A stretch of DNA of 64,000 nucleotides from Lyophyllum atratum (taxonomy: Eukaryota > Basidiomycota > Agaricomycetes > Agaricales > Lyophyllaceae): assembly GCA_014905825.1 (NCBI GenBank), contig JACGCN010000006.1, forward strand, positions 1,674,001 through 1,738,000, read 5' to 3'. Under the pieces are notes generated by a model, which saw only the letters and a list, made by a program, of their open reading frames with translations, ran no database searches and was not told the DNA's origin. Shown in pieces: positions 47,657 to 58,906 of the stretch (position 1 is its first letter; each line of letters opens with the position of its first letter). The position numbers and the translations under genes are program-made.

Positions 47657-47756
47657 CTCGTATCATTCTCACTTTTCTTCAGTCTCTCGACACCTGCATC
47701 TCTCACACTCAGCACCTCTATTCTCAGCGTCTTTTCGCCCTCATCATCTCTAAATC

Positions 47757-48557
47757 ATGCCTGCCGTACACTCCACCGCTGTCACGTTCGTCGCACACCC
47801 CACCATGCGCGAACTTGAACGCGTTATCAAGAACCCGTTCCTCAAGACCCTTTTTCGCGGGGCTATCAGTTCCTTGCTCCTGGACTACGCGTTCAACCCA
47901 CTCGACATCGTTCCCCACCTCAACATCGGCCTCACTACCTACTCCCTCGAGCCCCGTATCGCTACGACGCTCTGGACCAACATCCTTAAGATTGCGCAGG
48001 TCATTCACTGCTCGGCGCTCGATTTTAACCCGTACACCACGAGCGAACCACTGCCCGTCGCCATTCCCTACGACCGATTCCGCGCCCTCACACTTCACGC
48101 ACCAGTAATTTCCCTCGCCCTCCAAGCGCCCCACCGCAACCCTCTGCTCGACGAATTCCTCACCATCGAAGAAGTTCAAGAGCGCGTCGCGCGCGTACAA
48201 CACTTCGGGCACTACTACATTCGTTGGATTGGTTCTGGGATCGAGCGCGCCGTTGCTCTAGGAGAGAATGCTAAGGGATGGAACTGGGGGGCATATTGGG
48301 GTCTCTCCTGGGAAGAGTTCTTGGAACATGTGGAAGCGCACACGCCGGTACGAAAGGTTCCCCTTCCTACCTACGATAGTGCCGCCATCAATCACTCCCT
48401 CGCGCTCATCCTACACCCTACTCATTCCCACGCGGCCCGTCGCGCTACCAACATACTTGCAGGTCATATTCCTACCGAATCGCGCGGCAGAGTCGCTCTT
48501 CCTATCGGGTTGGCTGATACCCCGTTCTACACACGCTTCACCGACTTGTTCATTTGA
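47757..48557 (+). CDS. Extra 266-aa ORF of unknown function inside the inner retrotransposon
   Basis: Intact ORF between pol (ends 47598) and the 3' LTR (starts 48771), the place where env or accessory genes sit in some gypsy elements. It starts MPAVHSTAVTFVAHPTMRE and ends YTRFTDLFI. I do not recognise it. It has no signal peptide, no convincing membrane helix, no furin-like site and no zinc motif, so it does not look like an envelope protein. It is Trp/His/Pro-rich with local blocks GWNWGAYWGLSWEEFLEHVE and HYYIRWIGSGIERAV. Its codons end mostly in C (CTC, CGC, GTC, AAC), unlike the mixed, more T/A-ending codons of the neighbouring pol, which hints at a separate origin such as host gene capture. 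Absence of stops over 266 codons in a TE is itself evidence that it is, or was until recently, a working gene. Confidence 0.8.
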   Translation: MPAVHSTAVTFVAHPTMRELERVIKNPFLKTLFRGAISSLLLDYAFNPLDIVPHLNIGLTTYSLEPRIATTLWTNILKIAQVIHCSALDFNPYTTSEPLPVAIPYDRFRALTLHAPVISLALQAPHRNPLLDEFLTIEEVQERVARVQHFGHYYIRWIGSGIERAVALGENAKGWNWGAYWGLSWEEFLEHVEAHTPVRKVPLPTYDSAAINHSLALILHPTHSHAARRATNILAGHIPTESRGRVALPIGLADTPFYTRFTDLFI

Positions 48558-48756
48558 TAATTTAGTAGCCACGCTTCGTTCTACTAACCTACAATCTCTT
48601 TACCCTTTACTATCTTGTCTCGTTTCAATTTCCCTATGTTCTTATCTCTGACCCTAGCTAACGACTTGTTACGATTTCCCGCACATTTCATTTTCACTCT
48701 ATCTGACGGCCTCTTACGATTTACCTTTCTAGTTTTCAAATTCATTAGTGCATCGA

Positions 48757-48770
48757 GACTGGGGGGGCTA
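48757..48770 (+). other. Polypurine-tract-like sequence of the inner element
   Basis: GACTGGGGGGGCTA directly before the 3' LTR. The G7 run would serve as plus-strand primer. It is not a perfect purine run. Confidence 0.45.
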
Positions 48771-49414
48771 TGTTATGGATATAGTACCTTACCAAGTAGC
48801 TACTACTTCTTATGATACCTCTCCTAAAGTCTCGATACACAAATGTTAGCAAAGCCGGACAAATGCGAGCACACGCGAACGCGACGTCATGGTTTGTTGT
48901 GCCTCACTCGGATCTGGCACATATCCGGTTCCGGCAGCAAACGCGACGTCATGGTTTGTTGTGCCTCACTCGGATCCGGCACATATCCGGTTCAGGCATC
49001 AAACGCGATCAAACCCGACGATTCGCCGAGCTGCGCGCCTCTTACAGATAATAGTAGAATCTTCTAGTATTCGACGCTCCCTCGGCACCTACTTCGACGA
49101 TTGAGTCATCGCCGAAGACCCGCCAGTATATAAGACACGTAGTTTACTTGTACAGACTCCCGACTTCCAAATACATCGATTTTCGACTTACATCTGAGTG
49201 ATCTAAGTACCTTTGCAAGATTGCAAAGTATTGACTCGTGAACTTACTATCTTAAGGACCAATAGATTTCTATTGCTCTGTCAACGTCTGATAAGACGGT
49301 TTGGAGATAGCTCACTCATCAATAAACTTAGAAACCTACAGTGTGAAAGATCTTAGTATTGAACCGTGACGTTGCTAATCTAATCTTAGATAAGATTACC
49401 CGCGGATCGCAACA
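48771..49414 (+). repeat. 3' LTR of the inner element
   Basis: 644 bp, same length as 39633-40276 and one base different. It contains the 62-bp tandem pair (48879-49002) and TATATAAG (49127-49134). Followed by the second ACCAC target copy. Confidence 0.96.
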
Positions 49415-49419
49415 ACCAC

Positions 49420-51730
49420 CTTATATGAATCGAACGACAAAACGCCAGCTAAAACGGCGGAAAGACTTCGAGTTTGGACCGATAACCACGGCACCCACGG
49501 ACATATAGGTAGCCTCCAAGACGCCGATAAGTATTATCGAGATTTCACCCAATTATCTGCACGACTCGTAACTGACGGTAACATTCTGTTGAACGATTTG
49601 AACCTTTGTTTCTATAGAGGAATCCCTACCGAACTGCGCCTTCGCGTCAAGAAGAGAATCCCTGTCGCTAACCATAAACAGAAGAATGCTCCTAGTGTCT
49701 TGGTGGTACGAGATTTTCTACGGGCCGAATTCGAAGACGACGACCTGGACTCTCGTGTCGACTTATCGAGCATCGCTTTGGACGACTCTAGTTCTGACGA
49801 ATCCGAAGCAGACATTGATGTCTCGTCGATTAAAAAGAAGAAGTCGGTAACGTTCCACATTCCGACAGAGAAGATTGTACCCGCGGCCAGCAGTAATGAC
49901 GCTTCGACCTCAATGACGTCCGTGGATCGACTTACGAGGGAACTTCGAGAGCTCAAGCAGGCGAACATGGAACTCATTCGTAAAGCGCCGAAAGCTGAGG
50001 CGTATCTTCCCCCTACTGAATTGGAAAACCTGACTAACCAACTTCGTGAACTACGGATAGCGAACGCTGAACTGATGAAAAAGAACGGTTTACCTCCCCA
50101 AAGTTACTACCCGAACAGTACGAACCGTGACGCAACCTGCTACATGTGCGACATGGTGGGTACCCATCGCCTCGGAATCAAGAACTGCCCAGAAACGCGT
50201 CGCTTGATAGCGGAGGAATTGGCTAAGTTTGATATGTATGGCAAACTCGTATGCATTGACGGTTCTGATCTCCCTAGAGCTATGGGCGGCGGTATTGCCA
50301 AAGCCGTTCGCGACGCTCGCGCTGCCCTGAAGGATTTAAAAGGTAAAGGGAGGGCCGATTACCGCGATCAGCCCCCCCACATGTCCAACTTTGCGGGCTT
50401 GGTTTATGAGGGAAACGATGTCTTTTCTGATGAAGTTTTCGGCGTGAATACAGCTTCTCCTATCCCGGCCTGGCGTGCACTAGCCGCTCCAGTAACACGT
50501 TCGGGTAAAGATACTAACCGTACAGATCCTTTGAAACGACCAGCTCCCAAGACGAAGCCAGATCCACCGACGATTCCCCGAGTACCACCATCCGACCGCG
50601 ACATCGAGCGCAAACTACAGACGACCGAACCCCAAGCTAAAGTGCCGACTCCAGTGAAGAAACCGACGGAGTACACTCGACCGACCAACGTGCCCGTGCC
50701 CCCGACCGTAAATACGCGAGAAGGACTCAAGAACGCCAAGAAAGCTGCTAAACCGGACTACGACATGCATGACTCGACGAACAAGAACCCTCCAGCGAAA
50801 ACCGCACCAGCATACCATTTCACGTCGACTGTTCAGGAATCTTACGACGCGGACGCCCTTCAAGAAAAGATTCTCGCTACGTCTATCACTTTATCTTTAC
50901 GTGACTTACTCGGTGCATCTCCAGAGCTTCAACGCCGTTTCGCCAACCTTACGAAAACGAGACGAGAGTATACCGATAAACCCGTCACTGCTAACCTTGT
51001 AGAAATGATAGAAGACGAACCCTGTTACTCCGACCACGACCGACGCTTTGTATCAGCAACCCTCGAAGCTGACGACGATTTTGAAGACTCGTTCTTTTTG
51101 CCCGAGATTACCGAGTCACGCGTTCAAGTAAACTACGACCCCAACGAGGACGACGAGAACGACATCTATCGACGTTACGCCATGGCTATCAAGATTCACC
51201 CCCAACCTCTCTATGCGATGGTTACTGGGCGTTTCGAGGGAAAATTCGGCGACATTTCGGCCTCCTTCATGGTCGACACGGGATCCGAACTCAACCTTAT
51301 ATCATCAGGCCTCTATGATCGCACGAGCCTCGCCCTCGATTTGGACGGAACTCGCTGGTCGCTCAAAGGTATCAATGGAAACCCTGTTCAACTTGGTGGC
51401 TGCGTCCGAGATGCCCCCGTCGCCATCTCGGGCCATCGGTTTGACCATCACTTCTTCGTTTCTATGAGTGGAGTTGGATCTGATCGTCAAGACATTATTC
51501 TAGGACAGCCATGGCTTCAATGGTATAGCGCCTCAGTTAACTACACTCGTAGAGGGCACATGCAAATGCGTCTGTGGAAGAACGGTGATCAAGGCGATGA
51601 CCCGCCCACGCTTTCTATTCCCCTTTGTACGCCTGATGCTGCTCGCAACGCTAAAACTTTGAACCAGGGGTGTCGTCATCATTCCAAGAATGAAGAAGGT
51701 GACGGACATCATTTACATTCGGAAAACTGA
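49420..51730 (+). pseudogene. Outer element gag (remainder) and protease
   Basis: Continues the gag frame cut at 39632. Seen: LRVWTDNHGTHGHIGSLQDADKYY (capsid), a coiled region with two near-repeat blocks (RELRELKQANMELIRK and QLRELRIANAELMKK), an atypical zinc knuckle CYMCDMVGTHRLGIKNC, and an aspartic protease with FMVDTGSELNLIS (DTGS at 51275-51286) and IILGQPWLQWY. The frame ends with TGA 51728-51730 just as pol opens in the -1 frame. Adding one A to the AAAA run at 51723-51726 would fuse gag-pr with pol, so this is either programmed -1 shifting or a homopolymer miscall. Confidence 0.85.
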
Positions 51731-53220
51731 AGACGGGCTCGTGTCCAAAGACTGCTTTACAACAGGACGTGTCCGTTCCTTGCTTTGGCCGAACTCTCCA
51801 AACATTAACCGGTTCTTATTCTATCGAAGATTCTCCTGAGCTAATTGATTTGTGCCCCCCAGATTCGTATGATCATATCCTTCGTCAAGTTGCTTTTGCT
51901 TCCCCAGATTCCGACCCTAGTTCTCAGGTACCGACTCCATGGACCCAGCGTGCGTTTTCAGAACCAAGTAGACTAACCGCCCTTCAAACTAGAACGAAAT
52001 ACAAGACCGTAGACCGAAAGGTCCGCCCCGTCCAAAGTTATATGCCTGACCCGGCCGGCCAAGTCTTCAAGCCCGTAATTATTCCAACTTTACCTCCGTT
52101 GACCTTAGACCCGACTCCTGTAGCAAACTTTGTCCCTTCCGCCCGTCTAACTCGTGAACGATTAGATGCGATCCTATTGACCGTCCATCCAGATTTCTTA
52201 AAGCCGAGAGAAATTGATCTTTTAGTTAGTGTCCTTCGCAACCGCGACCAAGCCCTGGCCTTTGAAGATTCGGAACGCGGTACGTTCTCGGATAAATACT
52301 TCCCTGACTATGAAATTCCTGTTATAGAACATACGCCTTGGGTACAAGAACCGATACGGATCCCTAAAGCCATCGAAGACACGGTGCGAGACATGCTAAA
52401 AACCCAGATAGCTGCGAACAAGTACGAACATTCTACTGCCTCTTATCGCTCACGGATATTTGCAGTTGCGAAGAAGGGTGGAATTCGCCTGGTACAAGAT
52501 GTACAAGAATTAAATAAAGTTACGGTACGCGATGCTGGACTCCCTCCTCGTATTGACGACTTCGCCGAAGGTTTCGTGGGTCGAGTCATCTACGGATTGG
52601 CGGACTTATTTGCAGGATATGACGGACGGCGTCTAGCACTGGTTTCACGGCCACTCACGACGTTTGCATGTACCCTGGTTGGCCCGCTTCGATCATGCGG
52701 TCTACCTCAAGGAGCGACCAACTCCGTTCCAGAATTTCAACGATGCACGAACCATACACTCGTGGAAGAGATCCCCCACAACGGTAACGTCTTTATTGAC
52801 GATGCAGGAATCATGGGCCCGAAGACTTGGTACAACAACGAAGAAGTAGCTCCCGGAATTCGTCGAGTGGTATATGAGTATGCGGTGATATTTGACCGTT
52901 TCCTTGCCCGTTTTATAGAGGCTGGAGTAACCGCATCCGGAAAGAAGCTCGTATTAGCCACCCCAAGACTCCATATCGTCGGGTCCATAGTTTCCGCAGA
53001 AGGCTGGCATCTCGAGCATGGCCTTGTGTCGAAAATAGTCAAGTGGCCTGTACCTTTAAATGTCACTGACGTTCGTTCTTTCCTAGGGACAGCTGGAGTT
53101 GGTCGAAAATGGATTCGGGGATTCTCCCTAATTGCGAAACCACTGACGCTTTTGACCAGGATTACGGACCGAGACTTCTATTTCGACGACAATGCCCATG
53201 AGGCGATGGCAGCGCTCAAG
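51703..53220 (+). pseudogene. Outer element reverse transcriptase region (3' end cut by a TIR element)
   Basis: Open frame from 51703. RT motifs: SRIFAVAKKGGIRLVQDVQELNKVT, YGLADLFAGYDGR, LPQGATNSVPEFQR, and the active-site FIDDAG (52792-52803, FIDD in place of the usual Y-I/V-DD), then DVRSFLGTAGVGRKWIRGF. Divergent from the inner element's RT, so the two belong to different Ty3/gypsy lineages. The frame breaks at 53221 where the 768-bp element was inserted. Confidence 0.87.
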
Positions 53221-53999
53221 AGGAATGACGAGTGTAGTGGGAATGGGATATATCCCACTATCAGCTCTTGTATTCTATATAGTGGGATCAGCTCCTTATT
53301 AGTGGTATTGGCTCCGTAATAGTGGGATTGCCTCTATAATAATGGGATGCTGATACTGATAGTGGGATCGGATTTTTTGTTAGTGGGATGATGAGGACAT
53401 CTGGAAGCCGGGCCCCGGCGTCGTTACGGAGGTCTGTGCGGCGTTGTGTTGCGCTCCGAGTCCTGGGAAAGCAACTATTCGGGGCTCGGTAAGGAGTGGA
53501 TTGCCTGGATTTTCCGGTCAATAGTGACGATGAACAGAGCAAATATTACTCACAAAGTCCCGATATCCTCTGATACTCTTCTGAGAGAGACCCAGATCGT
53601 CGTCATCCTTGGCATCAGCATTGCTAGCAGACATTCCTGTAAGGCTAACTGTGACAGTTCCGGAACAAAGGTGAGTGCAGGGTACTCACATTCAACGGCC
53701 GTCGGCCGGGCATTATTTGAAGCGGCTTGGGCCTAGACATGGTGGGTAACGCGCCCAAGAGTGACGGCTGAACGTTGAGGTTGGTGTTGGAGGATGTCGC
53801 GGAGTTTGAATCGCCGATTTGGCGGCGGAACACACATGCCATTGCCCGACCCCGGACCTGATCCCACTATCACACATCCAATCCTACTCTGACGCGGCAT
53901 CCATCGAACTATCAAGGATCCATCCCACTTTTTCATTACCATCCCACTATTTATATATTATCCCATTCCCACTACGCTGGTATAGACTCAGCGCTCAAG
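53210..53999. repeat. 11-bp target duplication around the TIR element
   Basis: CAGCGCTCAAG at 53210-53220 and 53989-53999. Collapsing the two copies rejoins the RT frame (MAALK) to the RNase H frame (ELVSSAPVLV) without loss. Confidence 0.88.
53221..53988. mobile_element. Non-autonomous 768-bp DNA transposon (MITE-like) with AGTGGGAT repeats
   Basis: Ends are imperfect inverted repeats: both sides carry GTAGTGGGAATGGGATA (5' from 53234; 3' as its reverse complement to about 53975) with the outermost 13 bases only partly matching. Inside each end the octamer AGTGGGAT recurs several times in opposing orientation (for example near 53277, 53318, 53363, 53385, and as ATCCCACT near 53861, 53922, 53940), a pattern of subterminal transposase-binding sites. 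The 10-11-bp target duplication is closest to Mutator-like elements; 8-bp families such as hAT or KDZ fit less well. No transposase ORF. Exon-like pieces on the minus strand (53842-53553) may be a captured or relic gene fragment. Confidence 0.82.
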
Positions 54000-56417
54000 G
54001 AGCTGGTGTCCTCGGCGCCGGTTTTGGTAAAAATAGACTACGACGCAGCTAAACTTCTTACACGTCTAGACCCGTCCCCTCGTGCATCCGAAGAAGGCCT
54101 CGTGGCTTTGGCGGTGGACTCGTGCACCAACGGCGCGGGTTGGATCCTTCAACAATATCAAGGTGGCGAGAAACGACCGGCTCTCTTCGGCTCGACGACA
54201 TTCAACGACACGGAGTCCCGATACTCTCAACCCAAGTGCGAACTCTATGGTCTATTTCGAGCGGTCAAGGACCTTCGACATCGGATATGGGGGATCCACT
54301 TCAGAATCGACGCGGATGCCAAGTTCCTTACCGAGATGATCAAGAACCCTGACCTTCCGAACGCCCCCATGACACGATGGGTCCTTTATTTAACTCTTTT
54401 CGATTTCGTTATCAATCACGTTCCCGCCCTTTCCCATAAACCCGCTGACGGACTATCCAGACGCAAACGCGATGACGACCGACCCGGTTCATTGACCAAA
54501 CGTTCATTACTGCGAACGACCGACACGTTTTCTTACACCGGCCGAGAGTTTGAATACCGAAAAGTACCGGTCCCTGTTCAAGACGAATGCGTTCTCGATG
54601 GTGAAGTATTCCCCTTAGAAGTTATAACTTACCGCCGTTGTTACATGACAGAACTACGACCTGGCCAAGACCCGCCTACTCTTTCGACTCTTTCTTCGCC
54701 CACATGTAGGAGTCTTGACCCTGAGCTACGAACCGACAACCGGACGGGGTACTTCGACGTTCCTATCGACATTCCAGTAACTTGCGCGACACATACCTTT
54801 GGCAAGAAGGACTTCGAATCTCCGGAACTATGGGGAGCAATTTGCCAGTATCTCAAGGACGATGTGATTCCCCAAGAGTACGACACGCAAGCCAAACGCC
54901 GCTCTTTCATCCGTAAAACCAAGGCTTTCTTCCTTCACGGCGACCGTATCTGGAAATACGAAAAGGCTGGCAGTCCTCCTCGTCTTGTCGTTACTGATAT
55001 CCCTCATTGTCAGGAACTTATAGCAGAAGCCCATAATGAAGCCGGACACCGTGGACGGGACGGAACGTACAAGACACTTTCCGAGCGATTCTATTGGCCA
55101 AACCTGTACGACGACGTCGCCTACTTTGTACGGAGCTGCAACATATGTCAACTACGCTCCAAGACACGACCAGTCATCAATTTATCGCCTACATGGAGCA
55201 CCGCAATCTTGCGATACTTCGTTCTCGACACCGTTCATATGGAAGCCGGCTATGGCGGCAAGCACTTCTTACTCCAAGGTATCGAACCCAGCATGGGATG
55301 GCCCGAAGGTCGCGCCGCTGCGAAGAACGACTCTCAGATGTGGGCAAAGTTCATGTACCAAGACATCATCTGCCGCTTCGGCCATATCCCCGTATTCATT
55401 GTCGACGGAGGAAGCGAGTTCAAGGGAGCGGCGGAAATCCTTTACGCTCAATATGGTATTACCGTCATACTCTCTTCGCCTTACCATCCACAGGGAAACG
55501 GGATAGCGGAACGCGGACACCAAACGCTTGTCAATTCGATCATGCGCGCCTGCGGCAAGGACTCTAGCAAGTGGCCTCTGTTCGTTCATGCCGGTCTTCT
55601 GGCTATGCGTATTACGACTTCGCGCATAACAGGGTATCCTCCGTATTTTCTCCTCTATGGCCGCTATCCTTTCTTTGCGTTTGATATCGCTGACCGTACC
55701 TGGGATACGTTAGATTGGGACACCGTTCGAACGACTGAAGACCTTTTAGCGATTCGGATTCAGCAACTCGTTCGTCGGGACAAGATGCTCGTGTCCGCTC
55801 TTGAGCAACAGAAGGCAGTACGTCAACGGGCGGTTGATGATTTTCATCGTAAGCATGCAAAGTACCTCTCTTCTGGTCATTTTGAGCCGGGAACCTGGGT
55901 GTTGCTTCATGAGACGTGGTTGGACAACCAGATGGGCAACAAGGGAGCGTTGCGCTGGTCTGGGCCTTTTATTGTTCACAAGAAACTTCGAGAGACTACT
56001 TACCAGTTGCGAGAACTCGACGGCGCTCTCCGTCGAGAGGTGGTTGCTGCTGACCGTATCAAGATTTTCTATTATAGGGAACTTCATCAGACTGTCAGGA
56101 CCGTCAACCCGGTCGTTCACAGAGTGTTCGCTGCAGCAGCGCGTAGTTCCGCCGCCGACGCCGCCGACATCCTGGGCAGAATTAACAACCATGCTTCCAT
56201 CGTCATCCCACCATATGGCCTTGCCGTCACTCCGGGAAACGCCCGACCGATAGAGAACCCGAGTTTGATCTTCATACACAGCAAATACGCGCGCCTCATC
56301 AGCTTCGGTGGCTATTCGTTGATGTCGGACTTGGTCACAGAACAGCGTCCACCTCTCAAGTACTTGAACGTTGGGGACATGCTCAAGCGAGCGTCGGAAG
56401 ATCTTCCTTTACGCTGA
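54000..56417 (+). pseudogene. Outer element RNase H and integrase
   Basis: Continues pol after the TIR element. RNase H begins LVALAVDSCTNGAGWILQQ and includes SQPKCELYGLFRAVKDLRH. Integrase has AGHRGRDGTYKTLSERFYWPNL with CNICQLR (HHCC) and catalytic Asp at 55227 (LDTVHME), Asp at 55404 (VDGGSEF) and Glu at 55509 (GIAERGH). A C-terminal GPF-type module LRWSGPFIVHKKL follows, with no chromodomain seen. It ends LKRASEDLPLR at 56417, only 77 bp before the 3' LTR, so there is no extra ORF like that of the inner element. Coding is intact in itself; it is orphaned by the insertions. Confidence 0.87.
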
Positions 56418-56494
56418 GTTCTTACTTGCGGTCTATTTCTTGCCCTTCCCCCCTTTCTTGAACGATGGGGTCATCGTTTAGACTTTGTCCCTAC

Positions 56495-57508
56495 TGTGGC
56501 AGAGCGCCTAGAGCGTCTGACGAACATTTCATTTTTGTTGTTTTTGATCTCAGCTTGTTCCCCGCGTTTCTGATATCGAATTAGCCGTCCTAGCGTCCGA
56601 AGCTGAATTTCCAGGGTCTTTTGTTAACATTCTAACTTTCTCAGTTGCATATCAGACTACGCTCAAACTCCCGGTCAGCCTCTGAGTCTTCAAGTGGGCT
56701 CACGCGAACGTTCGAAGAAGATCATGTGACGGACTTGGCCAGGAAACGTCGTAACTCGCCCGTATGCACCTTACCCTATATCTTTTTACTTGTCTTGGAC
56801 TTTATGTACTAACGGTTGCGTATGCGGCGAGGCTTCAACAGTTCTCCAGAGGGCGGACGGTAGGGTCGAAGCGCGACGCGTCTGGTCACGCCAATTCGCA
56901 CGTGCCGGGGGTCACGTTGCGACCCAGACGTTCGAGTCCGCGCTCCCCGAGCAATTCCCGCCCCGAGGATTTCTTGAGAAGTCGCGTCCTGTATGTAATC
57001 GTTCTTCCCCATTCCCTTTCATTCCTTTCGATACATGTGAATATTCCCCCATCCAATCCCAGTAGTCCGATACGTAGTCGGGGCCGCGAGTGTGAGAGAA
57101 CGCACGTCGTGAGCTATTTTTGTATCCCATATAGGTGTCCGCCCACCTGTCGAATGGCGCATTCTTCCCTTTCGAGCTATTTTCCGCGTGTCCTCTCAGA
57201 AGAGACCTCAAGAGTTTACAAGTTACCAAGTACTCCAAGTTTTTAGCAACGCGCGATCTCGAGTCAGCGCACTCGAATCGTTGGCGGCCTTTACGCTGAG
57301 TATTCCGATTCCGTTGATCTCATTCCGATCCCGTTCATTACTGGTGACCCTTGATTTGATAAATCCGAGTTCCCATCTGCCTCGTGCCTTTGACGCTAGT
57401 CTTCATCTCTTCTATTGAAAGTTCTATTATAGGACTACCTCTAAGAACGTCGTCTGGGGACGGCCGACCAGAAATCCAGCACTCCAACACGCGGATTCCT
57501 CTTCCTCA
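56495..57508 (+). repeat. 3' LTR of the outer element
   Basis: 1014 bp partner of 38092-39104, followed by host ATGTT. No purine tract is obvious just before it (the sequence there is TTTGTCCCTAC), which is unusual. Confidence 0.94.
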
Positions 57509-58906
57509 ATGTTCAAAGTAAACCTCCGACTGGTAGCGAGCGCGTCTGCGGATGATCATCCGTCAAAAGGTCTACTCTCATGGCATCAAACTCTCTCGGA
57601 TAGGCCGAAACGACTCGAACGCAGTGAGTAGATTATGACCGATGCGGCGGCGACATCTGCATAACACTCGGCGATGGTGCTATGGGACCATATCGCAAGC
57701 CGCCTGTAACACCAACGGCGCTGGTTTAGGAGGTTCTCAGTTTTCGGTCACTGTTGCAGCTGGTTCTAAGCTGTATCATAATCAGTGACCGCACCGCTAG
57801 GGCGAATTCAGTATGCTCCTTTATTGCAAAAAGAGTAAGTTAGACTGATAGTTCTTAGTTCGTCATGGTTTAGATGATGTCTGGCGGAATGTCCAAGCAC
57901 TTACTTGTCCGGTTGACCGTCATCCGTGATGTGCGTGGGTCATATCCTTTGCCCTTGCTCTGCAATTGCCTGATCGTACATACTTTTTCATTAGTCCAAG
58001 GTTGATTAAGCATGCCTGATTCCGGTGCTTTGATCACAGGACGTAGGCTCATGGCCAATTGGACCTCAACGGTACCTCTTGATGCTTGATTTCCTGCATA
58101 GGATCGCCATTTCCCCGAACTTCCTAGTATAAGTATAATCTAATCATCGTTTTCTGCTGGTGAATATTTCGTCATGCACGATGTGACCAAGATTCGTCTG
58201 GATGGCTACCCCTAGCTACCCCTTCCCCTGATTAACTTATCCTCAGCTGTCGACGCTCGGTGCACCGATCCAGCCGCAAATTCACCCTGAATGTGCTCAA
58301 TTGAAGATGACTGGAGGTGTCTTTCTCTTCTTCTGGGAGCAATTGTTTTTTCTTCTTTTTTTCTTGAACTCCTCAACGAGCATAAGTGACCACGTCGGTC
58401 CTGACAATAGTAGGCACATAATGGTAGGCCGTCCTGTGCCTCTCCATATCCCGCATCTGCTGGGCGTACGAAAGACCACATCGACGGGCGAGCTTCTAAG
58501 CTTGACGCCCCCAGACAGCTCGAAACTCTGGCCTCGTCTGAGACGCGTGCCTTGCCATGACGAGTGCCGGGGTTTTGTGGTTGTTCGGCCGCCGAGGGTT
58601 TGTTCCACAATTTGCTCCGTTCCTGAAGGAATCATGCTGGAAACTATTCAATAAAGCTTCCTGCGCTACGCTGCGTGAGCACTACGTATCGAGTCGTAAA
58701 TATACTTGGTACTGAGTCGTTTACTATTCTCGCTATACACGGAGATCTGATTCTGGCGTTGCAATTGTTATCCATTCTCAGCCAACGGTCATGACACAAA
58801 ATCCCTGGGCCCGCCGTCCGAAACACCTGAATTGTGCTAGCTTTGTGTTGACGATTCGCATATTGAAATATTCGAACTTAGCTAAAAAAAAAAATACCTC
58901 TCAGTT
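57509..58906. other. Right flank of the transposon nest, no recognised gene
   Basis: 1.4 kb. ORFs on both strands around 58212-58654 overlap antisense and have no family resemblance. An A11 run occurs at 58884-58894. Nothing else supported. Confidence 0.4.

Larger units (their letters stand above)
39633..49414 (+). mobile_element. Inner, apparently intact Ty3/gypsy (chromovirus-like) retrotransposon with an extra ORF
   Basis: 9782 bp between 644-bp LTRs and flanked by a perfect 5-bp target duplication ACCAC (39628-39632 and 49415-49419). It contains a primer-binding site, one continuous 2375-codon gag-pol ORF, an extra 266-codon ORF and a G7 purine tract before the 3' LTR. I found one base different between the two LTRs (C at 39854-region versus A at the matching place near 48992). 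It is therefore very young and plausibly still able to move. Confidence 0.95.
38092..57508 (+). mobile_element. Outer Ty3/gypsy LTR retrotransposon, split by two later insertions
   Basis: Bounded by near-identical LTRs of 1013 and 1014 bp. Removing the two insertions and one copy of each target duplication leaves about 8.85 kb. Gene order is gag - zinc knuckle - protease - RT - RNase H - integrase, the Ty3/gypsy order. The host target duplication is ATGT (5 bp ATGTT if the T at the LTR edge is counted as target). The LTR pair differs by two substitutions and one indel, so insertion was recent. The element can no longer make its own proteins because gag and pol are both interrupted. Confidence 0.93.

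Noticed and set aside
47757..48557. Calling the extra retrotransposon ORF an env gene because of its position
   Set aside because: No signal peptide, cleavage site or membrane anchor can be seen; left as unknown.
53221..53988. Treating the break between RT and RNase H as an intron
   Set aside because: 768 bp with TIRs and an 11-bp direct duplication is a transposon insertion; no GT-AG pair at the joints.
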